Below the pieces are notes generated by a model, which had not been told where the DNA came from, ran no database searches, and was given only the letters and a program-made list of their open reading frames with translations. Below, piece by piece: positions 10,011-18,600 of a stretch of DNA of 64,000 nt. Location of the stretch: contig NZ_BNBC01000002.1 in the NCBI RefSeq assembly GCF_014654675.1, positions 186,001 through 250,000 of the forward strand. The letters run 5' to 3'. A program made the position numbers and the translations under genes. Origin of the DNA: Streptomyces spiralis. Lineage in GTDB: Bacteria > Actinomycetota > Actinomycetes > Streptomycetales > Streptomycetaceae. Positions within the stretch are counted from its first letter, which is position 1. Each line of letters opens with the position of its first letter.

Positions 10011-10145
10011 CCGCGGCGGATCCCGCCCACGGCACGGCGGGACTCCCGCCCAGGCCACGGTGGACTCCCGACCGGCGCCCGACACCGGACCTGCCGAGGG
10101 ACCGGCCGCCCGCGTCAGGTCGCACGTCCGGCTCACAAGTCGGGC

Positions 10146-10964
10146 TCACAAGTCCGCCGCGTGATCGGGCACGTAGGTCCGCAGATCGCGCGGCGGACGC
10201 TCGTACCCGGTCGGCTCCGGCCGCGGCGGCAGCTCCGGCACGGGCGGCGAGACGTCGTGGTACGGCAGGGTGCTCAGCAGATGAGCGATCATGTTCAGCC
10301 GGGCGCGGCGCTTGTCGTCGCTCTCCACGACGTACCAGGGCGACTCGGCGATGTCGGTGTGCGCCATCATCTCGTCCTTGGCCCGTGAGTACGCCTCCCA
10401 GCGGGTGATCGACTCCAGGTCCATCGGCGACAGCTTCCACTGCCGCAACGGGTCCTCCAGACGGCGCCGGAACCGCTCCTCCTGCACGGCGTCGCTCACC
10501 GAGAACCAGTACTTGCGCAGCAGGATCCCGTCCTCCACGAGCATCCGCTCGAAGACCGGGCACTGGAGCAGGAACCGGCGGTACTCCTCCTCGGTGCAGA
10601 AGTCCATCACACGCTCCACTCCGGCCCGGTTGTACCAGGACCGGTCGAAGAGCACGATCTCCCCGCCGGCCGGCAGCTGCGCGACGTACCGCTGGAAGTA
10701 CCACTGGGTGCGCTCGCGCTCGGTCGGCTTGGGCAGTGCCGCGATCCGGGCGACGCGCGGATTGAGGTGCTCGGTCAGCCGCTTGATCGTGCCGCCCTTG
10801 CCGGCCGCGTCCCGCCCCTCGAACACCACCACCAGCCGGGCATCGGTCGCCCGTACCCACTCCTGGACCTGCACCAACTCCGTCTGCAGGCGCAGCAGTT
10901 CCTTCTCGTACGTCTTGCGCGGCAGCTTCGCCGCCTTCTTGTGGGTCATGCCCCAGGTTCGCAT
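10146..10964 (-). CDS. ppk2: Polyphosphate kinase 2
   Basis: A PPK2-family enzyme of 272 residues (267 if the internal ATG at 10949 is used). It transfers phosphate between polyphosphate and nucleotides. The Walker A-like motif FEGRDAAGKGGTIKRL, the lid module DRSWYNRAGVERVMDF and the Walker B region VLFDRSWYN are intact, as is the conserved RKYWFSVSDAVQEERFRRR segment. It starts seven bases after the stop of the CBS-BON gene, so the two are almost certainly co-transcribed. With the cyclic-nucleotide-binding and CBS proteins upstream it forms a three-gene stress/energy operon. Whether AMP, ADP or GDP is preferred cannot be read from the sequence. Confidence 0.94.
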   Translation of the reverse strand: MRTWGMTHKKAAKLPRKTYEKELLRLQTELVQVQEWVRATDARLVVVFEGRDAAGKGGTIKRLTEHLNPRVARIAALPKPTERERTQWYFQRYVAQLPAGGEIVLFDRSWYNRAGVERVMDFCTEEEYRRFLLQCPVFERMLVEDGILLRKYWFSVSDAVQEERFRRRLEDPLRQWKLSPMDLESITRWEAYSRAKDEMMAHTDIAESPWYVVESDDKRRARLNMIAHLLSTLPYHDVSPPVPELPPRPEPTGYERPPRDLRTYVPDHAADL

Positions 10965-10971
10965 CGCCCTG

Positions 10972-11637
10972 TCACTCGGGCACGGCGAGCGCCGCGCGGC
11001 TCCTCAGATGGCACTCGACGTCGACGACGCCCTCCACGGCGCGCACCAGCCGGGCGGCCACCGGCACGAGCGAGGTGTCCCGGATGTGGCCGGTGAGGGT
11101 GACGAGGCCGTCGGAGACCTTCACGTGGATCCGTTCGGCGAGGGAGGGGAAGAGAGGGACGACGACTTCCCGCCGGACCTCCTCGGCGATGTCGTCGTCC
11201 GTCCGCAGGAAGACCTTCAGCAGGTCCCCCCGGCTGACCACGCCCTCCAGCATGCCCTCCTCGTCGACCACGGGCAGCCGCTTGACCCTGCGCTGGGCCA
11301 TGGTCCGGGCCGCCTCGGCGAGGGTGGCGTCCGGGTGGACGGTGACGGCGGGGCTGCTCATCAGCTCCCCGGCGGTCAGCGCGCCCGCCTTGGCCAGGTC
11401 GGACAGGCGGCGCAGCTGCGTGAACCGGTCGGGATCGCTGTCGCGGAACTCCTCCTTGGGCAGCAGATCGGCCTCCGAGACGACGCCGATCACCCGGCCC
11501 TCACCCTCCAGCACGGGCAGCGCGCTGACCTTCCACTGCCCCATGAGGCCGACGATGTCCTTGAACGGGGCGTCGCGCCCCACCGCCACGACGGTGTGCG
11601 TCATCACGTCGCTCACGATGTGCGGACTGCCGTCCAT
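10972..11637 (-). CDS. CBS-domain pair with C-terminal BON domain
   Basis: A 221-residue cytoplasmic protein. Two CBS domains (about 7-65: HIVSDVMTHTVVAVGRDAPF...VIGVVSEADLL; about 90-150: LMSSPAVTVHPDATLAEAAR...LEGVVSRGDLLKVF) would bind an adenosyl ligand. They are followed by a BON domain (about 155-220: RREVVVPLF...VSDGLVTLTGHI). Proteins of this build accompany universal stress proteins in actinobacterial stress clusters. The ATG at 11637 is preceded by a strong GGAGGAG. It sits second in the operon, 58 bases after the cyclic-nucleotide-binding gene and seven bases before ppk2. The ligand is not predictable here. Confidence 0.92.
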   Translation of the reverse strand: MDGSPHIVSDVMTHTVVAVGRDAPFKDIVGLMGQWKVSALPVLEGEGRVIGVVSEADLLPKEEFRDSDPDRFTQLRRLSDLAKAGALTAGELMSSPAVTVHPDATLAEAARTMAQRRVKRLPVVDEEGMLEGVVSRGDLLKVFLRTDDDIAEEVRREVVVPLFPSLAERIHVKVSDGLVTLTGHIRDTSLVPVAARLVRAVEGVVDVECHLRSRAALAVPE

Positions 11638-11695
11638 GATCTCCTCCTCGGAGTGTCGGTACGGTGGCCGCGCGCGGCCCTCAGGCCGCAACTCG

Positions 11696-12151
11696 TCACC
11701 TGGTCCCGCTGCCGTACGGGGCGTAGAGGTCGAGGAGCCGGACACGGGCCGAGTGCAGCCGGTGCGCGACCACCTTTCCGACCCAGACCGCGACCGCCCG
11801 GCCGAACTCGGGATCCGCGGCGCACAGCATCCGCACGGCGTCGGCGTCGAACTCGTAGGCCCGGACCGGGCTCGTGGCCTCTGCGCCCAGCTGCCACACG
11901 TACGGCGGGAAGTGCCAGGACCAGCCGAGCAGTTCACCGTGTCCCACGGACTCGATGACGGCGGGGCGGCGCCCGGGGACGTGCAGGTCGAGGGCGACGG
12001 TCCCGGTCCTGACGATCCAGAACCGGTCGGCGTGCCGCCCCTCCTCGAACAGGCGGCTGCCGGCGTCGAAGAACACCTCACGGCCCAGGTCCATGAGCCA
12101 TTCGCGGTGCCGGACCGGCAGTGCCGTGGCCAGAGTGGTGGTGGAGGTCAT
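11696..12151 (-). CDS. Cyclic nucleotide-binding (CNB/CAP_ED) domain protein
   Basis: A 151-residue single-domain CNB protein. The fold is recognisable from REVFFDAGSRLFEEGRHADRFWIVRTGTVALDL and the phosphate-binding-cassette region GHGELLGWSWHFPPYVWQLGA, although the classical RTATV arginine is not present in its usual form. It has no C-terminal helix-turn-helix, so it is not a Crp-type transcription factor. It more likely works through the CBS and PPK2 proteins encoded downstream or as an effector-binding adaptor. ATG 12151 is supported by AAGGGAG about eight bases upstream. It is first in the operon. Confidence 0.85.
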   Translation of the reverse strand: MTSTTTLATALPVRHREWLMDLGREVFFDAGSRLFEEGRHADRFWIVRTGTVALDLHVPGRRPAVIESVGHGELLGWSWHFPPYVWQLGAEATSPVRAYEFDADAVRMLCAADPEFGRAVAVWVGKVVAHRLHSARVRLLDLYAPYGSGTR

Positions 12152-12658
12152 CGCACCGGCTCCCTTCGTTCCCGTCGGACGAGGCCGTGGGCCTGCTGCT
12201 TTCAGGCTCCGCCCGGGCGGGCACCGGTGCCACGGGCCGAACGGACCCGCTTCGGGGACCTTCGGCCCAGGCCGCGGGGAGCCGCAACACGGAAGGACGG
12301 CACGGAAGGACGACACGGAAGGACGACACGAAAGGGGCGACGCGAGAAGGGCGCACGGAGGGACGACGCGAAAGGACGGGAAGGACCATCCGCTTCTCGC
12401 GGATCCTGATTGCGCGGTGCGCGGCCGGTGCCGCTTCTCCGCGTCTTTCCGGGCGATCCTTCCCGCCACTTTCAGGACACCACACGGACCGCCCCGGCGC
12501 CAGGGTCGTTCGGCCGGGCCGGCGCCGATGGGCCGCAGGTCCCCGGAACGGGGGCGGACCGCCCTCGCGCCCGGGCGTGCGGGGTGCGACGGTGGCAGCG
12601 GTACCTCCTGCCGAGCGATGTGAGCGACGCGGCAGACCGGCGAAAGGCGGTGGAGACG
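12152..12658. other. Divergent promoter region with 13-bp tandem repeats
   Basis: This 507-base region separates the CNB-CBS-PPK2 operon (minus) from a universal stress protein gene (plus). Its centre, 12287-12387, is a degenerate tandem repeat. It ends with the USP ribosome site GGTGGAG just before 12659. Long open frames cross it on both strands but run through the repeat and have no plausible start, so I treat them as chance frames. Confidence 0.55.
12287..12387. repeat. Degenerate tandem repeat, about 7 x 13 bp
   Basis: About seven tandem units of roughly 13 bases. The first three are near-perfect (core ACACGGAAGGACG). Later units drift (CACGAAAGGGGCG, CGCGAGAAGGGCG, CACGGAGGGACG, CGCGAAAGGACGG) and some gain or lose a base. 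The plus strand is purine-rich. It lies between two divergently transcribed stress genes, where it could affect spacing or act as a binding array. Confidence 0.8.
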
Positions 12659-13534
12659 ATGGAACTGCCCCTGGTCGTGGGCGTCGACGGATCGGACGCG
12701 AGTCTGACGGCGGTCGACTGGGCCGTGGACGAGGCCGCCCGGCACGGTCTGCCGCTGCGGCTGGTGTACGCCTCGCTCTGGGAGCACTACGAGGGCGCCG
12801 CCCCGGGGGGTGGTGCCGACCGTCCCTGGGAGCAGGTGAGGGCGGAGCAGCTGATCGCCTCCGCGGCGGAGCGGGCCCGGCGGCGCGGCCCGGACGTGAA
12901 GGTGACCACCGACGTCCTCCCCGAGGACGCGGTGACGGGCCTGCTGGGCGAGGGCAACCACGCCTCCGCGCTGATCACCGGATCCCGCGGGCGCGGCGAG
13001 TTGAAGGGGCTGCTCCTCGGCTCGGTCGGTCTGGCCGTGGCGGGCCGGGCCCAGTGCCCGGTGGTCGTGGTGCGCGGTGACGCCGCCGGCCTGGCCGGCA
13101 CCCACGAGCGGATCCTGCTCGGCGCCGGCCCGCCCGGCACGTGCGGGGAGGCCGTGCGGTTCGCCTTCCGTGAGGCCGAGGCACGCGGCAGCGTCCTCGA
13201 CGTCGTACGGGCCTGGCGCCGCCCCGTGCTCAGGACGGCCGGCGGCGGCACGGCGGCCGGGGAAGCGGCCCGCGAGCCGGAGGAGCGGGCCGACGCCGAA
13301 CTGGAGGAACTGCTGAGCGACGCGATCGCCGCCCATCCGGCGGTACGGGTGCGCCCTGCGACGGCCGAGGGGCCGGCGCACCGGGTGCTCGTGCACCGTT
13401 CGGCCGCCGCCGACCTGGTGGTCGTCGGGGCGCGGCACAGAACGGGCCACTTCGGCCTCCAGCTCGGCCGCACGGCCCACTCGCTGCTGCATCACGCCCA
13501 GTGCCCGGTGGCCGTCGTGGCACAGCGGGCGTGA
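12659..13534 (+). CDS. Universal stress protein, tandem UspA domains
   Basis: A 291-residue protein with two UspA folds (about 1-140 and 155-291). The first domain has the ATP-binding signature late in the fold (GSRGRGELKGLLLGSVGLAVAGRAQCPVVVV). The second has a degenerate version (VVVGARHRTGHFGLQLGRTAHSLLHHAQCPVAVV). It begins MELPLVVGVDGSDAS at ATG 12659 with GGTGGAG upstream. Transcription is divergent from the CNB-CBS-PPK2 operon. Its role is inferred as stress survival in stationary phase or hypoxia, as for actinobacterial Usp proteins. Confidence 0.93.
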   Translation: MELPLVVGVDGSDASLTAVDWAVDEAARHGLPLRLVYASLWEHYEGAAPGGGADRPWEQVRAEQLIASAAERARRRGPDVKVTTDVLPEDAVTGLLGEGNHASALITGSRGRGELKGLLLGSVGLAVAGRAQCPVVVVRGDAAGLAGTHERILLGAGPPGTCGEAVRFAFREAEARGSVLDVVRAWRRPVLRTAGGGTAAGEAAREPEERADAELEELLSDAIAAHPAVRVRPATAEGPAHRVLVHRSAAADLVVVGARHRTGHFGLQLGRTAHSLLHHAQCPVAVVAQRA

Positions 13535-13545
13535 CACCGCGGCGG

Positions 13546-13734
13546 TGCCGGCCTTCGGAAACGAACATCACCCGGCACGCACGCGCCGGACGGGCCGAGG
13601 CGGCGCTGGAGACGGAGGGCGGGACCGTGCGGCCGACGGTCACGGACAACGAGGTGGGCATTCCCGCCGAGGGCCGCCGCAGCGGTCTGGCCGACATGGC
13701 CCCGCGGGTGCCTGTGACGGCCCGGGGCGAGTAG
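13546..13734 (+). pseudogene. Remnant of a histidine kinase C-terminus
   Basis: The frame encodes NITRHARAGRAEAALETEGG, VTDNEVGIPAEGRRSGLADM and then a stop. This matches, almost residue for residue, the ATPase end of the DevS-like kinase at 8268-10010 (NIARHAQADRAEVALETDG, VTDNGVGIPAGGRRSGLANM). Only about 60 residues remain, with no start and no kinase core, and the invariant G of DNGVG is replaced by E. It is a dead fragment left by loss of a paralogous kinase gene or by partial duplication. Confidence 0.85.
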
Positions 13735-13897
13735 CCCGGCCCGTACGACCAGCCCGGCGCCCTACGACGGCAGGGGGAGGGCCGCTGCACCCGAGTGCCG
13801 GCCTTCGCATGCTGCGGGCGGTGGGCGTGGGCGGGCGTGGTTCTGGATCCGGGGCCCCGCCGCCTCCGGAGCACCGCTACGTCGACTCCGTGACTGC

Positions 13898-14242
13898 GTG
13901 CGTAGGCCACCAGGCTTCACCGGCCCGCTGCGCGGCCTGCATCTGCCCGCCCTGCGCTTCGAACGGCACACCCAGGTGGCCCTGTTGTGGACCGCGCACG
14001 AACGGCGGGCGGACTGGCTGCGGGCGGGGCAGGCACTGGAGCGGGCACTGCTCGTGGCCACCCGGCACGGCGTACGCACCTCGATGCTGCACCAGGCGAT
14101 GGAGTGGCCCGACCTGCGCGCGGCGATGCGCGGCCCGCGGCGGCGCTGCAGCCCCCATGTGCTGATCCGCTTCGGCTACGGCCCCGACGGCGGCCGCACC
14201 CCGCGCGCCCCGCCCGCCCGAAGGGGAACTGATCTCTGCAAG
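13898..14242 (+). pseudogene. Remnant of an Acg-type nitroreductase
   Basis: The frame reads HTQVALLWTAHERRADWLRAG, QALERALLVATRHGVRTSML, HQAMEWPDLRAAM and finally HVLIRFGYGPDGGRTPRAP. This resembles the C-terminal third of actinobacterial nitroreductase-like proteins of the Acg family (WLRAGQAL...LLxATxHG...LxQxxExPxLR...LRxGYGP...TPRRP). The FMN-binding N-terminal part is absent and the frame runs on past the expected end. Acg-type genes are commonly regulated with DevS-like kinases and Usp proteins, so this is probably an eroded member of the same stress set. Confidence 0.65.
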
Positions 14243-14356
14243 TCCTGCACGGATTTTGCACAGCGCAGGCCATCCGGTTCCCCGGTGCTGTCCGGCACAC
14301 TCACCCTCGGCTCGGAAGACGGCATCCGTCGGTCCTGGCATCTCGGCCGCAATCCG

Positions 14357-14386
14357 CTTGCGAGAATTGCGCTAGTCTTGCGTACA
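14357..14386 (+). promoter_or_regulatory. LacI promoter with CTTGCG motifs; likely leaderless start
   Basis: CTTGCGA (14357-14363) and CTTGCGT (14377-14383) flank ATTGCGC. A -10-like TAGTCT (14373-14378) is seven bases before the ATG at 14386, and no Shine-Dalgarno sequence is visible, so the transcript may begin at the start codon. CTTGCGT recurs upstream of the glucanase and binding-protein genes. It is a candidate autoregulatory operator. Confidence 0.55.
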
Positions 14387-15396
14387 TGACGCGACGACTT
14401 GCTCAAGTGGCTAAGAAGGTGGGGGTCAGCGAGGCGACGGTCAGTCGTGTCCTCAATGGCAAGCCCGGGGTGTCCGAGTCGACCCGCCAGGCCGTCCTCA
14501 CGGCCCTCGACGTGCTGGGGTACGAGCGGCCCACGCAGCTGCGCGGAGAGCGCGCCCGGCTCGTCGGCCTGGTGCTGCCGGAGCTGCAGAACCCGATCTT
14601 CCCGGCGTTCGCCGAGGTCATCGGAGGGGCGCTGGCCCAGCAGGGGCTGACGCCGGTGCTGTGCACGCAGACCAAGGGCGGGGTGTCCGAGGCCGACTAC
14701 GTGGATCTCCTGCTCCAGCAGCAGGTGTCCGGCGTGGTCTTCGCCGGTGGCCTGTTCGCGCAGGCCGACGCCCCGCACGACCACTACCGGCAGCTCGCCG
14801 AGCGGGACATCCCCGTGGTGCTCATCAACGCCTCGATAGAGGGTCTCGACTTCCCCTGTGTCGCCTGCGACGACGCCGTCGCGGTCGAGCAGGCGTGGCG
14901 GCACCTGGCCTCGCTGGGGCACGAGCGGATCGGCCTGATCCTCGGCCCGAGCGACCACGTTCCCTCGCGTCGCAAGCTGGAAGCCGCCCGTGCGGTGGCG
15001 CGGGCCACGGGCGCGGAGCTGCCCGAGGAGTCCGTCGTGCGGTCGATGTTCTCGCTCGAAGGGGGACAGGCCGCGGCCGCCCGCCTGCTGGACGCGGGCA
15101 TCACCGGCATCGTGTGCGCGAGCGACCCGCTCGCCCTCGGCGCCATCAGGGCCGTGCGCAGGCGCGGGCTGTCCGTCCCCGCGGACGTGTCGGTCGTGGG
15201 ATTCGACGACTCCGCCTTCATGAACTGCACCGAGCCGCCGCTGTCCACCGTCCGGCAGCCCATCGAGGCGATGGGCCGCGCGGCGGTCGAGCTGCTGTGC
15301 GCGCAGCTCCAGGGGACCCGGTCGCACCCCGGTGAGCTGCTCTTCGAACCGGAACTGGTGCTGCGCGGCTCGACCGCGCCGCCGCCGGCCGGCTGA
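14386..15396 (+). CDS. LacI-family transcriptional regulator of the alpha-glucan locus
   Basis: A 336-residue repressor. The N-terminal helix-turn-helix (RLAQVAKKVGVSEATVSRVL) and hinge helix are followed by a periplasmic-binding-protein-like sensor domain (about 60-330) with the usual DRVV-type elements (VCASDPLALGAIRAVRRRG, VVGFDDSAFMNCTEPPLSTV). It is the first gene of a co-directional locus encoding a GH87 glucanase, a sugar ABC importer and a GH13 glucosidase. It most likely represses these genes until a glucan-derived oligosaccharide binds. The shared CTTGCGT motif in the three promoter regions is its candidate operator half-site. A strong hairpin terminator follows. Confidence 0.92.
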   Translation: MTRRLAQVAKKVGVSEATVSRVLNGKPGVSESTRQAVLTALDVLGYERPTQLRGERARLVGLVLPELQNPIFPAFAEVIGGALAQQGLTPVLCTQTKGGVSEADYVDLLLQQQVSGVVFAGGLFAQADAPHDHYRQLAERDIPVVLINASIEGLDFPCVACDDAVAVEQAWRHLASLGHERIGLILGPSDHVPSRRKLEAARAVARATGAELPEESVVRSMFSLEGGQAAAARLLDAGITGIVCASDPLALGAIRAVRRRGLSVPADVSVVGFDDSAFMNCTEPPLSTVRQPIEAMGRAAVELLCAQLQGTRSHPGELLFEPELVLRGSTAPPPAG

Positions 15397-15434
15397 GCCC
15401 GGCCCGCCCTTCCACATCTGCCCATATCTCCCCA

Positions 15435-15489
15435 GGAGCCGGCCTCGGCCGGGCGCCCTCCCTCGTGGCGCCCGGCCGAGGCCGGCTCC
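15435..15489 (+). terminator. Strong intrinsic terminator after the LacI gene
   Basis: This is a perfect 23-base inverted repeat (arms 15435-15457 and 15467-15489) around a nine-base loop, very GC-rich, followed by TTTC. It lies 39 bases after the LacI stop and separates it from the glucanase promoter. Confidence 0.85.
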
Positions 15490-15560
15490 GTTTCGCCGTA
15501 CTCCCGATACAAATCGCGGTTCCCGAGCCGTAGACGAGTTGACAATCTTCTGGAACTCTC

Positions 15561-15580
15561 TGAGCGTTCAACGCAAGTTG
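15561..15580 (-). promoter_or_regulatory. Candidate LacI operator upstream of the GH87 gene
   Basis: GCGTTCAACGC (15564-15574) is a perfect palindrome around a single C. It overlaps ACGCAAG (15571-15577), which is the CTTGCGT motif on the minus strand. It lies about 90 bases before the glucanase start, in a locally AT-richer promoter stretch. Confidence 0.5.
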
Positions 15581-15662
15581 GCGACATCACTCCGTCGCTA
15601 GTCCACGTACCCCACAGAGCCGCGCCTCGCGGCGTGAGACGCGAGGCCGAGAACGAGGACTG

Positions 15663-18600
15663 ATGAGATTCCGCAGACGGGGATCACGGGCGCTGAGCGC
15701 CGTGATCGTGAGCAGCCTCCTGGCCCTGGCCGGTCCGGTCGTGACCGCCCGGGCGTCGGGAGGACCGAACATCGCGCTGGGCGACCGGGCCTCGGCGAGC
15801 AGCGCCCTGAGCGACTACTCCGCGGCGAACATCACCGACGGCGACCAGGGCACCTACTGGGAGGCCGCCGGACCGGACTTCCCGCAGTGGGTACAGGCCG
15901 ACCTCGGAACCACGCAGAACGTGGACGAGGTCGTCCTGAGGCTGCCGGCGTCGTGGGAGAGCCGAGCCGAGACCCTCTCCGTACAGGGCAGCGCCGACGG
16001 AACCAGCTTCAGCACGCTGAAGACCTCGGCCTCGTACACCTTCAGTCCCGGCTCGGGCAACACCGTGACGGTGGCCTTCCCGGCGGCCCGTACGCGCTTC
16101 GTACGCATCGCCGTCACCGCCAACACCGGCTGGAAGTCGGCCCAGTTGTCCGAGCTGGAGGTGCACGCCGCCGACGGCTCGTCGGCGAACCTCGCCGCCG
16201 GCCGCACCCTGACCGCCAGCAGCCACACCCAGGTGTACGCCCCCGCGAATGCGAACGACGGCAACCGGGCCACCTACTGGGAGAGCGACAACAACGCCTT
16301 CCCGCAGTGGCTCCAGGCCGACCTCTCATCCTCCGTGCGCGTCAACCGCGTCGTGCTGCGGCTGCCGGCCGGCTGGGACAGGCGCAGCCAGACGCTGAAG
16401 ATCCAGGGCAGCACCAACGGCACCGACTTCACCGACCTCACGGCCTCCCAGGCGTACACCTTCGATCCCGCGAGCGGGAACTCGGTGAGCATCGCCTTCG
16501 ACGCCACCACCACCCGCTACGTGCGCGTCCTGGTCACCGCCAACAGCGCCCAGCCCGGCGCCCAGGTCTCCGAGCTGGAGGTCTACGGCCCGGACACCGG
16601 CGACACCCAGGCGCCCAGCGCCCCGGCCGGACTCGCCTTCACCGAGCCCGCCACCGGCCAGATCAGGCTGACCTGGAACGCGGCCACCGACAACGTCGGC
16701 GTGACGGGGTACGACATCTACGCCGACGGGTCGCTGCTGAGCAGCGTCGCCGGTGACGTCACCACGTACACCGACACCCGGCCGACGAGCGAGACCGTGT
16801 CGTACTTCGTGCGCGCGCGGGACGCGGCCGGCAACCAGTCGGCCGACAGCAACACGGTGACCCGCCTCGGCGACAAGGGCGACACCCAGGCCCCGACGGC
16901 TCCGTCGAACCTCGCCTACACGGAGACGACGGACGGCAGGATCAAGCTGACGTGGACCGCCTCGTCCGACGACACCAAGGTCACCGGGTACGAGATCTAC
17001 GCCAACAACGCCCTGCGCGACACCGTCGCCGGTGACATGACCACGTACACCGACACCCAGCCCGCGACGAGCACGGTGACCTACTACGTGCGGGCCAAGG
17101 ACGCGGCCGGCAACAAATCCGTCGCCAGCAACAGCGTGACCCGCAACGGCAGCGGAGGCGGCGGTTCCAACCTCGCGGTCGGCAAGCCCATCACCGCGTC
17201 CTCCGTGGTGGACACCTTCGTAGCGGCGAACGCCAATGACAACAGCGTGACCACCTACTGGGAAGGCGCGGCCGGAAGTTACCCGAACACGCTCACCGTC
17301 AAGCTCGGCGCCAACGCCGACCTGGACCATCTGGTGCTGAGGCTGAACCCCGACCCGGCCTGGTCCAAGCGCACGCAGACCATCGAGGTCCTGGGCCGGG
17401 AGCAGAGCGCCGACGGCTTCAAGTCCCTGGTGGGCGCCAAGAGTTACACCTTCGATCCGGCCGACGGCAACAGCGTCTCCGTTCCGGTGTCCGCCCGGGT
17501 GGCCGATGTGCAGTTGAAGTTCACGGCCAACTCCGGTGCCACGGCGGGCCAGGTCGCCGAGTTCCAGGTGATCGGCGTCCCGGCGCCCAACCCCGACCTG
17601 GAGGTCACCGGGCTGACCGTGTCGCCCACCGCCCCGGTGGAGTCGGACCCCATCAGCGTCTCCGCCACCGTACGCAACAGCGGTCCGGCCGACGCACCGG
17701 CCAGCAGCCTGGCCGTGCGCCTCGGCGGCTCCAAGGTCGCCACCGCGCAGGTCGATGCCCTGGCGGCCGGCGAGAAGACCACCGTCACCGCGTCCATAGG
17801 CCGGCGGGACGCCGGTTCGTACCAGCTCAGCGCGGTCGCCGACGACGGTGACGCGGTCATCGAGCAGAACGAGTCCAACAACACCTACACCAGTCCCGAT
17901 CCGCTGGTGGTCAAGCCCGTCGACACCTCGGACCTCGTGGTGTCCTCGGTGACCACCTCGCCCTCCAGCCCGTCGGCCGGCCAGAACGTCACGTTCAAGG
18001 TCAAGCTGAAGAACCAGGGCACCCAGCCCAGCGCCGGGGGTGACCACGGCGTCACGCTCACCCTGGCCGACTCCCAGGGCGACACGGTCAAGACACTCAC
18101 CGGCACCTACACGGGTGTCCTCGCCGCCGGTGCCTCGGCCGACGTGGACCTCGGCACCTGGACCGCCGCCAACGGCTCCTACACCGTGAAGACCGTCGTC
18201 GCCGCCGACGCCAACGAGGTGCCGGTCAAGCGCGAGAACAACACCTCCACCCAGCCGCTGTTCGTGGGACGCGGCGCGAACATGCCGTACGACATGTACG
18301 AGGCGGAGGACGGCACTCTCGGCGGCGGCGCCACCGTCGTCGGCCCCAACCGCACCGTGGGCGACATCGCGGGCGAGGCCTCCGGCCGCAGGGCCGTCAA
18401 GCTGGACCAGACGGGGGAGTACGTCGAGTTCACCACCCGGGCCGCCACCAACACCCTGGTGACCCGCTTCTCCATCCCGGACGCGCCGGGCGGCGGGGGC
18501 ATCGACTCCACCATCGACGTCTACGTCGACGGCGTCTTCAAGAAGGCGCTGCCGCTGACGTCGAAGTACGCCTGGCTGTACGGGGCGGAGAGCGCGCCCG

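Noticed and set aside
5544..10136. Minus-strand open frame of 1530 codons across xfp and the histidine kinase
   Set aside because: Very long stop-free frames arise opposite GC-rich genes. The plus-strand genes have full catalytic motifs and correct third-position bias; this frame has neither.
12287..12387. CRISPR array
   Set aside because: Units are contiguous 13-mers with no spacers and no cas genes nearby.
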